A stretch of DNA of 64,000 nucleotides. It comes from Oscillospiraceae bacterium (lineage in GTDB: Bacteria; Bacillota; Clostridia; Oscillospirales; Oscillospiraceae). The stretch lies in contig JAFZOI010000013.1 in NCBI GenBank assembly GCA_017550645.1, positions 124,001 to 188,000 of the forward strand. Direction: 5' to 3'. Of this stretch, positions 15,557-24,127 are shown in pieces (position 1 is the first letter of the stretch; each line of letters opens with the position of its first letter). Both the position numbers and the translations under genes were made by a program. The notes beneath the pieces were generated by a model that was given only the letters and a program-made list of their open reading frames with translations, searched no databases and was not told the DNA's origin.

Positions 15557-17005
15557 ATGAACGAAAAGTACATCGAAACTTCGAATGAACTGCCCGTATA
15601 CGGTTCCTGCGACATACTCGTCGTAGGCGGCGGCGCGGCAGGTCACTCCGCCGCTGTTGCGGCTGCCCGTGCCAACCCCGATGCGAAGGTCTTCATCATG
15701 GAGCGCTACGGCTACTTCGGCGGCGACGTCACCGGGGGCTACGTCCTGATGATCCCCTCCCTCAACTGGCGCAAGTACTCCATCATCCGCGGCATTCAGG
15801 AAGAGTGGTTCACCCGTCTTGACAGAAATGCTCCGGACGCCTACATGAGCCCGACCCTCGAAGAGGCCGGCTCCAACAACCCGATCTACGTCAACAAGTG
15901 GAAGGGCGTCTTCTCCTGCGTCAAGGGACGCGGCGAGAACGCGACCGTTTCCCGTTCCCCGAACTTCGATCCGCAGCAGCTCAAGCTCGAGATGGACGCC
16001 ATGATCGAGGAGTGCCCGAACATCACGATGATGCTCGACTGCTGGGGCACCAAGCCCATCGTTGAGAACGACGTCATCAAGGGCGTTATCTTCGAGTCCA
16101 AGGCCGGCCGTAAGGTCGTCTGGGCGAAGATCGTCATCGACTGCACCGGCGACCTCGACATCGTTGCTCAGACCGGCGCTCCCTGGTTCGGCAAGGGCGG
16201 CATAATCTCCGAGGGCCAGCGCGACAACCAGACCGCTCTTGTCTGGCGCGTCACCGACGTCGACTACGAAGCCTACATGAAGTGGGCCGACGAGAACCCC
16301 GATCTCGTCAACGCCTTCAATCAGGAGCTCTTCAAGGTCGCGGGCTACAGGACCCTGTTCTTCCCCTGCGCCAACTTCAAGACCGTATGGTTCAATAACT
16401 GGCTCAACGGCATGAACTGCACCGACCTCGACGATATCCGCAACACCCAGCTCATCGTCCGCGACTCCATCCGCCGCGTCCTCGCGTTCTGCAAGAGGAA
16501 TCTTCCGTTCGCGTTCAAGGACGCCTACCTCATGGACATCGCTCCGCAGCTCGGCACCCGCTGCTCCCGCAGACTGAACGGCGAGCTCGTCATGACGAAG
16601 AAGAACTTCATCGAGAACCCGGTCTACGAAGACGTCGTCGCCTGGTCCTCCACCGGCTACTGCGACGCCCCGATCGAGATCCCGTATCGCGCTCTGCTCG
16701 CTCAGAAGATCGACAACCTCCTCGCCGCCGGACGTCACATCTCCGCTGACCCGCTCGCCATCGGCGCCGTTCAGCTCATCCCGCAGTGCGTCCAGACCGG
16801 TCAGGCCACCGGCGTCGCCGCCGCCGTCGCCGTCAAGGACGGCGCGACCGCGCACAACGTCGATATCAAGAAGGTCCAGTACATCCTCTCCCATGAGCAG
16901 GATTGCGTCCTTCCGCGTCAGGACAACACCGATCCCGAGCTCGTCAAGGAACTCGAGGACAACAACTACGGCCGCAACGGCCAGCTTCCGCCCTGGCTCC
17001 AGTAA
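15557..17005 (+). CDS. FAD-dependent oxidoreductase (FAD_oxidored family)
   Basis: 482 residues. The N-terminal dinucleotide fold is DILVVGGGAAGHSAAVAAA, then ERYGYFGGDVTGGY; the C-terminal FAD-closing segment is IGAVQLIPQCVQTGQATGVA with GRHISADPLA before it. The middle contains several conserved-looking Cys (about 115, 152, 182). The family oxidises or reduces small acids or sugars, but the substrate cannot be read from sequence. Codon use is strikingly biased to C-ending codons, more than in neighbours, which suggests high expression. It is monocistronic, with an operator-like palindrome in its promoter and a strong terminator. GGAAAGGAAG precedes the ATG. Confidence 0.88.
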   Translation: MNEKYIETSNELPVYGSCDILVVGGGAAGHSAAVAAARANPDAKVFIMERYGYFGGDVTGGYVLMIPSLNWRKYSIIRGIQEEWFTRLDRNAPDAYMSPTLEEAGSNNPIYVNKWKGVFSCVKGRGENATVSRSPNFDPQQLKLEMDAMIEECPNITMMLDCWGTKPIVENDVIKGVIFESKAGRKVVWAKIVIDCTGDLDIVAQTGAPWFGKGGIISEGQRDNQTALVWRVTDVDYEAYMKWADENPDLVNAFNQELFKVAGYRTLFFPCANFKTVWFNNWLNGMNCTDLDDIRNTQLIVRDSIRRVLAFCKRNLPFAFKDAYLMDIAPQLGTRCSRRLNGELVMTKKNFIENPVYEDVVAWSSTGYCDAPIEIPYRALLAQKIDNLLAAGRHISADPLAIGAVQLIPQCVQTGQATGVAAAVAVKDGATAHNVDIKKVQYILSHEQDCVLPRQDNTDPELVKELEDNNYGRNGQLPPWLQ

Positions 17006-17040
17006 TCGCCCGGGACGCGCAAGCAAGACCCAATACGGAA

Positions 17041-17073
17041 AAAGGAGCATGCAGCGATGCATGCTCCTTTTTT
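17041..17073 (+). terminator. Terminator of the FAD oxidoreductase
   Basis: AAAGGAGCATGCA-GCGA-TGCATGCTCCTTT, a perfect 13-bp stem followed by more T. Confidence 0.92.
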
Positions 17074-17154
17074 GCGCTGTAAAAGACTCATGCGGGAAGT
17101 CCGCGTAGTTATATCCCGTCTGCGCCGCGCCGACGGAGTTTGTCGCGGGGGCGT

Positions 17155-17367
17155 TTACTTGGCTGTCTTGCGGGCCAATATTGCCTTCTCGATTTGCTCC
17201 TTGTTCGCCTCGTACGTTCTCTTCGCGAACTCTATCCGCGCTCCCTCGTTCTCCTCCTGCATCAGCAGTTCCTTGGCGTGCTGTGTCAGCTTGAGCCCGT
17301 GTATCGAGTAGTCGGGTATCGTCTCCTGTGCGCCAAATGAGGCGGGGCTCCTCGTTTCGTTGGACAT
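17155..17367 (-). CDS. Small hydrophilic hypothetical protein
   Basis: 70 residues from ATG 17367, which has GGAGG seven bases upstream; a start at 17388 would place the ribosome site inside the gene. The N-terminal third is polar and probably disordered, and the rest (HGLKLTQHAKELLMQEENEG and onward) is a charged amphipathic helix. No family recognised. Similar short proteins occur as regulatory or scaffolding partners, but nothing here points to a partner. It follows the terminator of the dCMP deaminase operon, so it needs either its own promoter or read-through. Confidence 0.65.
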   Translation of the reverse strand: MSNETRSPASFGAQETIPDYSIHGLKLTQHAKELLMQEENEGARIEFAKRTYEANKEQIEKAILARKTAK

Positions 17368-17402
17368 CGTTATTCCTCCATTGAGCATAGTCAGCCATCA
17401 AT

Positions 17403-17445
17403 AAAAAGCAGAGCGCGGAATTATCATTCCGCGCTCTGCTTTTTT
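17403..17445 (-). terminator. Terminator of the rpe-recR-rnj-glnN-dCMP deaminase operon
   Basis: AAAAAGCAGAGCGCGGAA and TTCCGCGCTCTGCTTTTT flank a 6-base loop. The 18-bp stem starts at the deaminase stop and is flanked by A and T runs, so it works in both directions. Confidence 0.93.
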
Positions 17446-17914
17446 ATGAAAGCGAGTCGTCGTTTTCGATCCACTCGGAGACGGGGGTCACGGTGTAGGC
17501 GTCGTCGCCGGTCCTGCAGACGACGCTCTCGATGCCGGCGTTTATTATCATGCGGCGGCACATCGAGCACGGCGTCGTCGTATCGAGCAGCGCGCCCGTG
17601 TTTGCGTCGCGCCCGGCGAGGTACAGCGTCCCCCCTATCATGGCGGAGCGCTGGGCCGAGATTATGGCGTTGGCCTCGGCGTGGACGCTGCGGCAGAGCT
17701 CGTAGCGCTGGCCGCTGGGTATCTTGAGCTCCTCGCGGGTGCAGCGGCCGAGCTCGCTGCAGTTCTTGCGGCCGCGCGGCGCGCCGTTATAGCCCGTGGA
17801 AACGATCTCGTCGTTCTTGACGATTATCGCGCCGTACTGCCGCCTCAGGCAGGTGCTGCGGCTGCGGACCGCGTCGGCTATGTCGAGATAGTAATTCGTC
17901 TTATCCTTGCGCAT
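17444..17914 (-). CDS. Deoxycytidylate (dCMP) deaminase
   Basis: 156 residues. Zinc-dependent cytidine/deoxycytidylate deaminase motifs: HAEANAI (His ligand and catalytic Glu) and TTPCSMCRRMI (two Cys ligands). The upstream TGYNGAPRGRKNCSELGRC with extra Cys is typical of dCMP deaminases such as ComEB. It converts dCMP to dUMP for thymidylate synthesis. It is the last gene of the operon, starting 17 bases after glnN. Confidence 0.9.
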   Translation of the reverse strand: MRKDKTNYYLDIADAVRSRSTCLRRQYGAIIVKNDEIVSTGYNGAPRGRKNCSELGRCTREELKIPSGQRYELCRSVHAEANAIISAQRSAMIGGTLYLAGRDANTGALLDTTTPCSMCRRMIINAGIESVVCRTGDDAYTVTPVSEWIENDDSLS

Positions 17915-17931
17915 CTTTCTCTCTCCCCGCG

Positions 17932-20013
17932 TCAGATATCGAAAAGCAGCTTGCCGTAGGTCGGATATGGCCAGTAGGTCTTCCCTGTCAGCGTCTCGAG
18001 CGCGTCGGCGGATTCGCGCAGCTCGTCCATACAGGGAAGTATCTCGTCCTTGCAGAAGAGCGCGCGCTCGCGCGGATCGTTCTTCTCCGCTATCTGCGGG
18101 GCGAGGGCCTGAAGGCGTGAAACGGCGGTCTCCGTCTTTCCCGTCAGCTCGGACAGGCGGTTGAGCTCCGTAAGCTCCGGCCCCGCCGCGACGGAGAGCT
18201 CCCGCTTGCTCATGATGAGACCCGAGAGGTCCTTCATATAGCGGAACACGGCGGGCATTATCTCGCGGCGGACCATCTCTATCATGGTCAGCGCCTCGAT
18301 GTTCGTTTTCTTGCAGTATTCGGTCAGCTTTATGTAGCAGCGCGACTCTATCTCCAGGCGGGTGAAGACGCCGTGGCGCTCAAAGAGCTCGACGTTCTTG
18401 TCCATGAGATAGCAGGGCACGGCGTCGGCCGTCGTCGGGAGGTTGACGAGCCCGCGCGCGGCGGCCTCCTTGAGCCAATCGGTGGAATAGCTGTTGCCGT
18501 TGAAGATGACGCGCTTATGGCGCTTTATCGTATCGCGGATGAGGTCGTTGAGCGCGGCCTCGAAGTTATCCGCGCCGGAGAGCTCGTCGGCAAAGCAGCG
18601 CAGCGACTCGGCCACGGTCGTATTGAGGATGATGTTCGGCCCCGCGGTCGAGACGGGCGCGCCCGGCATGCGGAATTCGAGCTTGTTTCCCGTGAAAGCG
18701 AGGGGCGAGGTGCGGTTGCGGTCGGTCGTGTCCTTCGGGAAGGTCGGGAGCACGTCGACGCCTATACGCATCGTCTCGGCCTCGCCGCTGTGGTACGTTC
18801 TCCCCTCCTCGATGGCCTCGAGAATGGCGGTCAGCTCGTCGCCGAGGAAGACGGAGATGACGGCGGGCGGAGCCTCGTAGCCGCCGAGGCGCTGGTCGTT
18901 GCCCGCAGTCGCGACGGAGAGCCGATATAGCTCGGGATAGTCATCGACTGCCTTGATGACGGCGCAGAGGAAGATGAGAAACTGCGCGTTCTCCTCCGGC
19001 GAGGTGCCGGGCTCGAGCAGGTTCAGCCCCTTGTCCGTCGCCATGGACCAGTTATTGTGCTTGCCGGAGCCGTTAACTCCGCGGAAGGGCTTTTCGTGCA
19101 GCAGGCAGACCAGCCCGTGCCGCTCGGCGACAGAGGCGAGAAGTTCCATCGTCAGCTGGTTGTGATCTGTCGCTATGTTCGCGTCGGCATAGAGGAGCGC
19201 CAGCTCGTGCTGCGCCGGGGCGGCCTCGTTGTGCTCGGTCTTGGCGGGGATGCCGAGCTCCCAGAGCTCGCGGTCGAGGTCCTTCATGAACTCGCGTATG
19301 CGCGGCTTTATCGCGCCGTAGTAGTGGTCGCCGAGCTCCTGTCCGCGCGGCGGCTGGGCTCCGAAGAGCGTCCTGCCGGTGAAGACGAGGTCGCGGCGGC
19401 GCTCGAAGTTCTTTTTGTCAACGAGGAAATATTCCTGCTCCGCGCCGACCGTCGGCGTGACGCGGCGCGCGTCGTTGCCGAAGAGCTTGAGCACGCGCAG
19501 GGCTTGCGTATTGAGCGCGGCTATCGAGCGCATGAGCGGAGTCTTCTTATCGAGCGTCACGCCGCTGTAGGAATAAAACGCGCAAGGGATATAGAGCGTC
19601 TCATCCTTGACGAAGGCGCGGGAGGTCGGGTCCCATGCGGTGTAGCCGCGGGCCTCGAATGTCGCGCGAAGACCGCCGGACGGGAAGCTCGAGGCGTCGG
19701 ACTCGCCCTTGACGAGCTCGCTGCCGGAAAACTCCATTATCGCGGTGCCGTCGCGCTTCATGGCAATAAAGCTGTCGTGCTTTTCCGCGGTCACGTTGGT
19801 CATCGGCTGGAACCAGTGGGTAAAGTGCGTGGCCCCGAGCTCGACGGCCCAATCCTTCATCGCGCCCGCGATGACGTCCGCGTCCGCGCGGGGGATCGGC
19901 GTTCCCAGCTCGACGGCGGAGCGTACGGACTCATAGACCTCCGCGGGAAGACGCTCGCGCATGACGGCGTCATTGAATACCTTGCTGCCGAAAGTCTCGG
20001 ACAGATCGTTCAT
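17932..20013 (-). CDS. glnN: Type III glutamine synthetase
   Basis: 693 residues, the large GSIII form. Recognisable blocks are THWFQPMTNVTAEKHDSFI, the N-terminal FSGSELVKGESDASSFPSGG, VGAEQEYFLVD, PAKTEHNEAAPAQHE, GVNGSGKHNNWSMATD and APPAVISVFLGDEL. It makes glutamine from glutamate, ammonia and ATP and assembles as a dodecamer. The type III enzyme is common in anaerobic Clostridia and Bacteroidetes. The C-terminal segment (about 550-693) is helical. It follows the RNase J gene by 61 bases, a slightly larger gap that could hold internal control, although I see no clear element. Confidence 0.96.
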   Translation of the reverse strand: MNDLSETFGSKVFNDAVMRERLPAEVYESVRSAVELGTPIPRADADVIAGAMKDWAVELGATHFTHWFQPMTNVTAEKHDSFIAMKRDGTAIMEFSGSELVKGESDASSFPSGGLRATFEARGYTAWDPTSRAFVKDETLYIPCAFYSYSGVTLDKKTPLMRSIAALNTQALRVLKLFGNDARRVTPTVGAEQEYFLVDKKNFERRRDLVFTGRTLFGAQPPRGQELGDHYYGAIKPRIREFMKDLDRELWELGIPAKTEHNEAAPAQHELALLYADANIATDHNQLTMELLASVAERHGLVCLLHEKPFRGVNGSGKHNNWSMATDKGLNLLEPGTSPEENAQFLIFLCAVIKAVDDYPELYRLSVATAGNDQRLGGYEAPPAVISVFLGDELTAILEAIEEGRTYHSGEAETMRIGVDVLPTFPKDTTDRNRTSPLAFTGNKLEFRMPGAPVSTAGPNIILNTTVAESLRCFADELSGADNFEAALNDLIRDTIKRHKRVIFNGNSYSTDWLKEAAARGLVNLPTTADAVPCYLMDKNVELFERHGVFTRLEIESRCYIKLTEYCKKTNIEALTMIEMVRREIMPAVFRYMKDLSGLIMSKRELSVAAGPELTELNRLSELTGKTETAVSRLQALAPQIAEKNDPRERALFCKDEILPCMDELRESADALETLTGKTYWPYPTYGKLLFDI

Positions 20014-20074
20014 CTCTATCTAACCTCCATGGCCGGAGAGAGCGCTCCCCTGCCGCTTGTCTGTCTGCCCCCCG

Positions 20075-21736
20075 TCAGATCTCCATGATGACGGGAAGTA
20101 TCATCGGGCTGCGCTTTGTCGCCTTGCTGACGTAGGACGAGAGCGCGGTCTTTATCGACGTCTTGATCGTCGCCCAGTCTGTGATGTCGTTTATCTCGCA
20201 GGCGTCCAAAGTCTCGACGACGATGGATTTCATGTCGTTTATGAGGTCGCCGGACTCCTTGACGTAGACAAAGCCGCGCGTTATGATGTCGGGTCCGGAA
20301 AGCAGGCTGTTATCCTCGCTGTTGAGGCTGATGACGACGGCTATCATGCCGTCCTGCGCGAGGTGCTGTCTGTCGCGGAGCACGACGCTCCCGACGTCGC
20401 CCATGCCGGTCCCGTCGACGAGGACGCGGCCGGAGGGTATCGTCTGCCCGAACTTAATGCTCTTCTTTGTGACCTCGACGGTCCTGCCTATCTCGGTAAC
20501 GAGCGTGTTTGCGGGCGGGATTCCTACCTCTGCCGCCAACGCCGCGTGGGCGCGAAGATGGCGCTGCTCGCCGTGTATCGGCAGGAAGAACTTCGGCTTG
20601 ACGAGCGCAAGGAGCATCTTCATCTCCTCCTGGCAGGCGTGGCCGGAGACGTGCAGGTCGCTGTCTATGCTCCGGTAGAGCACCTCGGCTCCGCGGCGGA
20701 GCAGCTCGTTTATGAGCCTGCTGACGGTCTTCTCGTTGCCGGGAACGGCGGAGGCCGAGATTATGACGCGGTCTCCCGATCCGATGTCGATATACTTGTG
20801 TCCGGAAAAAGCCATGCGGTAGAGAGCGGACATGCTCTCGCCCTGACTTCCGGTCGTGATGACGCATACCTTGTCCGGCGGCAGATTTTTAAGCTGCCCG
20901 AGGTCGGCCAGCGTGCCCTGCGGGACGTTTATATATCCCAGCTCCAGCGCGACCTTGAGCATGTTCTCCATGCTGCGCCCCGTCACGGCTACCTTCCTGC
21001 CGCAGGCGGCGGCCGACTCGATTATCTGCTGTATCCTCGGCACGTTGGAGGCGAACGTCGTCACGACGACGCGCTTGTCGCAGCCCTCGAACAGACTGCG
21101 CAGCCTGCGCCCGACCGTCCTCTCCGAGGGAGAGAAGCCCGGATGCTCGGCGTTGGTGGAGTCCGAGAGCATGAGCAGGACGCCCTTTTTCCCGAGCTCG
21201 CCGAAGCGGGTCAGGTCCGTCATGTCGGAATTGACGGGGGTCGTATCTATCTTGAAGTCGCCCGTGTGCACGACCGTGCCGACGGGCGTTCCTATCGCGA
21301 GCGCTACCGCGCCCGAGATGCTGTGGTTTACGTGGATGGGCTCTATCGTGAAAAGTCCGGCCTTGAAGCTCGTACCGGGCTCCATTATCCTGATATCGGC
21401 TATGTCGAGAAGCTTGTGCTCCTCGAGCTTGAGCTTTACGAGACCTGCCGTCATGGCGGTCGCGTATATGGGCGCGTTTATATCCTGCAGAACGTAAGGG
21501 AGGGCGCCGATATGGTCCTCGTGTCCGTGCGTGAGGACGATGGCGCGCAGCTTGTCCCTGTTGCGGGAGATATACGCCGTGTTGGGAATGACGACGTCGA
21601 CGCCGTACATCTCGCCGTCCGGGAAGCCCAGACCGCAGTCCACGACGATCATGTCGCCCTTGTATTCATATACCGTCAGGTTTTTACCGACCTCATCGAG
21701 CCCGCCCAGAGACGTGATTCTCAATTTTTCGGCCAT
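20075..21736 (-). CDS. rnj: Ribonuclease J
   Basis: 553 residues from ATG 21736 (AAGGAG five bases upstream); a longer frame to 21808 has no ribosome site. The beta-lactamase/beta-CASP core has the metal motif LTHGHEDHIGALPYV, HTGDFKID, the beta-CASP SDSTNAEHPG, TTFASNVPRIQQII and a late LPIHGEQRHL. RNase J is the 5'-to-3' exo- and endoribonuclease that dominates mRNA turnover in Firmicutes. Position 19 bases after recR, in the same operon. J1 versus J2 cannot be decided from one copy. Confidence 0.95.
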   Translation of the reverse strand: MAEKLRITSLGGLDEVGKNLTVYEYKGDMIVVDCGLGFPDGEMYGVDVVIPNTAYISRNRDKLRAIVLTHGHEDHIGALPYVLQDINAPIYATAMTAGLVKLKLEEHKLLDIADIRIMEPGTSFKAGLFTIEPIHVNHSISGAVALAIGTPVGTVVHTGDFKIDTTPVNSDMTDLTRFGELGKKGVLLMLSDSTNAEHPGFSPSERTVGRRLRSLFEGCDKRVVVTTFASNVPRIQQIIESAAACGRKVAVTGRSMENMLKVALELGYINVPQGTLADLGQLKNLPPDKVCVITTGSQGESMSALYRMAFSGHKYIDIGSGDRVIISASAVPGNEKTVSRLINELLRRGAEVLYRSIDSDLHVSGHACQEEMKMLLALVKPKFFLPIHGEQRHLRAHAALAAEVGIPPANTLVTEIGRTVEVTKKSIKFGQTIPSGRVLVDGTGMGDVGSVVLRDRQHLAQDGMIAVVISLNSEDNSLLSGPDIITRGFVYVKESGDLINDMKSIVVETLDACEINDITDWATIKTSIKTALSSYVSKATKRSPMILPVIMEI

Positions 21737-21755
21737 TTTATTCTCCTTTTTTCGT

Positions 21756-22355
21756 TTACATTTCTGTTCTGCCCTCGATCGCGTGCAGGAGCGTCGCGTC
21801 GTCGGCAAATTCGAGATTGCTGCCCACGGGGATACCGTAGGCTATTCTTGTCACTTTTATCCCGAGCGGCTTTATAAGGCGGGATATGTACATCGCCGTC
21901 GCCTCGCCCTCGGTGTCCGTATTCGTCGCCATGATGACTTCTTTGACCTTCCCGTCCGAGAGCCGCGCGAGCAGCTGCTTGACGGTGATGTCGTCGGGCC
22001 CTATGCGGTTCATCGGCGAGAGCACGCCGTGAAGCACGTGGTAAAGACCGTTATACTCCCTGCCGCGCTCCATGGCGACGACGTCCTTCGGGTCCGTCAC
22101 GACGCAGATGACGGTATCGTCCCTGCGCGCGCCGGAGCATATCGGGCAGACCTCGGAATCGGTCAGATTCTGGCAGACGGAGCAGCGCCGGACTGTGCGC
22201 TTTGCTTCGCGTATGGCGTCGACAAAGGCCTCGGCTTCCGCGTCGGGAAGCCCGAGCACATAAAAAGCCATCCTCTGCGCGGATTTTCTGCCTACGCCGG
22301 GCAGAGCGGCAAATTTCTCGACGAGAACGTCGAGCGGTCTCGGAAAAACGTTCAT
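21756..22355 (-). CDS. recR: Recombination mediator protein RecR
   Basis: 199 residues from ATG 22355, which overlaps the rpe stop (ATGA), so translation is coupled. The N-terminal helix-hairpin-helix (FAALPGVGRKSAQRMAFYVL), a C4 zinc finger (CSVCQNLTDSEVCPIC), and a Toprim domain (VVTDPKDVVAMERG ... IMATNTDTEGEATAMYI) are present. RecR with RecO loads RecA at gaps. Many Firmicutes carry recR beside dnaX; here it lies with rpe, rnj and glnN. Confidence 0.96.
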   Translation of the reverse strand: MNVFPRPLDVLVEKFAALPGVGRKSAQRMAFYVLGLPDAEAEAFVDAIREAKRTVRRCSVCQNLTDSEVCPICSGARRDDTVICVVTDPKDVVAMERGREYNGLYHVLHGVLSPMNRIGPDDITVKQLLARLSDGKVKEVIMATNTDTEGEATAMYISRLIKPLGIKVTRIAYGIPVGSNLEFADDATLLHAIEGRTEM

Positions 22356-23041
22356 TTCTGCTTTACGCCGCCTCGCGCGGCCTCCTCCGCATTCTTTCTG
22401 AGCAGAGCTATCCTCGCTCCCCTGTCGGCGGCCTTGAAGACGTCGCTGCCCGCGACGAGGACGTTCGCCCCCGCCTCGGCGGCGAGCTTGGCCGTATAGG
22501 GATTTATCCCGCCGTCGACCTCGAGCTCGCAGGCGAGCCCGCGCGAATCTATCCACGAGCGGATCTTCATTATCTTGTCGAGCATGTCGTACATGAAGGA
22601 CTGCCCGCCGAAGCCGGGCTCGACCGTCATTAAAAGAACGAGCGAGACGTCGTCGAGATACGGCAGGACGGCCTCGGCCGGAGTCTTGGGCTTGAGCGTG
22701 ACCGCGGCGCGCTTTCCGAGTTCAAGAGTCCTGTCCACGGCGGCCCTTATGTTCTCCGGGGAATCGGATTCGACGTGGACGTTTATGATGTCCGCGCCGT
22801 TTTTGGAGAAAGCGTCAATATAGCGGACGGGACGGTCTATCATCAGATGCACGTCGAGTATCATGTCCGTCGCCCTGCGGACGGAATTCAGGACCGGAAC
22901 GCCTATCGAAATATTCGGGACGAACTCGCCGTCCATAACGTCGAAATGAAGGTAGTCGGCGCCGCCGCGCCTGACGTCCTCTATGTCCTCTCCGAGCCTC
23001 GCGAAATCCGCGGAGAGTATCGACGGAGCTATCTTGATCAT
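22352..23041 (-). CDS. rpe: Ribulose-phosphate 3-epimerase
   Basis: 229 residues from ATG 23041, preceded by AGGGGGAAAGAGAC. TIM-barrel motifs: IAPSILSADFARLGEDI, DYLHFDVMDGEFVPNIS, DVHLMIDRP, VTLKPKTPAEAVL, LLMTVEPGFGGQSF and EVDGGINPYTA. The enzyme interconverts ribulose-5-P and xylulose-5-P in the pentose phosphate pathway. It is the first gene behind a long, structured 5' leader of about 200 bases and a TTGACA-type promoter. Its C terminus is about 10 residues longer than Bacillus Rpe. Confidence 0.96.
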   Translation of the reverse strand: MIKIAPSILSADFARLGEDIEDVRRGGADYLHFDVMDGEFVPNISIGVPVLNSVRRATDMILDVHLMIDRPVRYIDAFSKNGADIINVHVESDSPENIRAAVDRTLELGKRAAVTLKPKTPAEAVLPYLDDVSLVLLMTVEPGFGGQSFMYDMLDKIMKIRSWIDSRGLACELEVDGGINPYTAKLAAEAGANVLVAGSDVFKAADRGARIALLRKNAEEAARGGVKQK

Positions 23042-23243
23042 GTCTCTTTCCCCCTGCCTGCGTCGGCGTGCCCGTGTCGGGTCCGCCTCGAAGGGCATAT
23101 AATGGCTTGCTGCCGCCCGGCGCCGGAACTGCGGCAGCTTCCGGACGGAGCGCGCACTCCGTCTTTTCAATAGGGGCCGCAGCAGCCGGCTGCGGCCCCG
23201 CCGTGCTTGCGGGACCATACACTCTGCCAGCTTACAAATATAC
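23042..23243 (-). promoter_or_regulatory. Structured 5' leader of rpe
   Basis: About 200 GC-rich bases separate the promoter from rpe. The transcript can form three hairpins: GGGGCCGCAG/CTGCGGCCCC (23173-23199), ACGGAG/CTCCGT and GCTGCCGC/GCGGCAGC. No known riboswitch or T-box signature was recognised. Confidence 0.5.
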
Positions 23244-23249
23244 ATATAT

Positions 23250-23277
23250 ATTGTATACCACGGCGGGAATATGTCAA
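23250..23277 (-). promoter_or_regulatory. Sigma-A promoter of the rpe operon
   Basis: On the minus strand TTGACA (23277-23272), 16 bases, TACAAT (23255-23250). Confidence 0.75.
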
Positions 23278-23306
23278 GATTTATTATTTTCGGGGGAAAA
23301 CTGCAA

Positions 23307-23747
23307 TTAGCCGCGCGCTCCGCCGAAGAGCTCTTCCGCAAGCTCCGAAGGGTCTGTGCCGCAGCTTTTCAGAAGCCCTGCCGCCGAGCAGCCGCGTTCG
23401 CCGAGCACCCCCGCGAGGATATGCTCGGCTGCAACGCTCGCCCTTCCGCTCTTTGCAGCTTCGAGCGCGGCTCTGGCGATTATCCGCCGCCCGCTTTCGC
23501 TAAATCCCAGTACCGGCGTCTGTCCGGAAGTTCCGTTCGCGGCATAGGCAGTTATAGGCTCGGACAGGCTCTGCTCCGTAAAGCCGTACTCCGCCAGCAG
23601 CTTCGCCGCCGGGATTCCCTCATCCGCCGCGACGGCAAGCAGAAGGTGGCTGCCGTCCACGAACGGGGCGCCGAGCTCCGCGGCTATATCGAACGCGTCG
23701 CAGAGCATTTTGCGAGCCGGAGCGGTCAGTTTCTCCGCTTTTTTCAA
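23307..23747 (-). CDS. Stand-alone Clp N-terminal domain protein
   Basis: 146 residues from TTG 23747, eight bases after GGAGGCGGAGG; an ATG at 23765 would include that site. Two Clp_N repeats are visible: the first around LGAPFVDGSHLLLAVAADE and the second around ASVAAEHILAGVLGE, each followed by an LL-rich helix. In ClpC/ClpB these repeats bind adaptors and substrates ahead of the ATPase rings; here no ATPase follows. It could be an adaptor-like or ClpS-type decoy protein, or modulate ClpC. It has no operon partner, since rpe starts 265 bases further on behind its own promoter. Confidence 0.8.
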   Translation of the reverse strand: MKKAEKLTAPARKMLCDAFDIAAELGAPFVDGSHLLLAVAADEGIPAAKLLAEYGFTEQSLSEPITAYAANGTSGQTPVLGFSESGRRIIARAALEAAKSGRASVAAEHILAGVLGERGCSAAGLLKSCGTDPSELAEELFGGARG

Positions 23748-23860
23748 GCCTCCGCCTCCTCTCATTCGATCCGCTTTCGTGCGCTGTTTTTTGTTTCAAC
23801 TTTCAGTATAGGGCCGCAAGGGCGAGAAACGACGAGAAAAAAGGCGAGAATTTACACTTA

Positions 23861-23916
23861 GCAAATAATATTTCATTTGCAATTTGCAAAATGTATGTTA
23901 TCATTTATCTGCAAAT
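23861..23916 (+). promoter_or_regulatory. Ferredoxin promoter with clustered GCAAAT/ATTTGC half-sites
   Basis: TTGCAA (23877-23882), 16 bases and TATCAT (23899-23904) form the likely promoter. Around it are GCAAAT at 23861, ATTTGC at 23875 and 23882, and GCAAAT at 23911. The first two make a 20-bp inverted repeat (23861-23880) over the -35. This looks like an operator array for an unknown regulator. Confidence 0.5.
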
Positions 23917-23938
23917 AAACTTACGGAGGTTTTCAAAA

Positions 23939-24112
23939 GTGGCTTACAAGATCGATATTGAGAAGTGCGTACAGTGCGGAGCCTGCCAGGCCAACTGCCC
24001 CGTTGACTGCATCGCCGAGGAAAACGGCAATTACGTCATCGACGCCGACGCTTGCGTCGAGTGCGGGACCTGCGAGGCCAACTGCCCCGTCGGAGCTGCT
24101 TCCGCCGAATAA
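23939..24112 (+). CDS. 2[4Fe-4S] ferredoxin
   Basis: 57 residues from GTG 23939, twelve bases after GGAGG. Two perfect cluster motifs, CVQCGACQANCPVDC and CVECGTCEANCPVG, make a classic clostridial 2[4Fe-4S] ferredoxin. It carries low-potential electrons for pyruvate:ferredoxin oxidoreductase, hydrogenases and Rnf-type complexes. Monocistronic, AT-rich promoter with repeated half-sites, and a terminator directly after it; expected to be highly expressed. Confidence 0.96.
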   Translation: MAYKIDIEKCVQCGACQANCPVDCIAEENGNYVIDADACVECGTCEANCPVGAASAE

Positions 24113-24127
24113 GCTACATAAGCAAGG

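Noticed and set aside
15467..17401. 644-residue minus-strand frame opposite the FAD oxidoreductase
   Set aside because: Caused by the strong C-ending codon bias of the real gene; the translation is low-complexity (Asp/Val/Gly/Leu) and has no motif.
20057..21877. 606-residue plus-strand frame opposite RNase J
   Set aside because: Antisense shadow; RNase J motifs on the minus strand are unambiguous.
23100..23200. Signal recognition particle RNA in the rpe leader
   Set aside because: GTCCGGAAG resembles the conserved loop, but the following GGxAGCAGC part and the long stem are missing.
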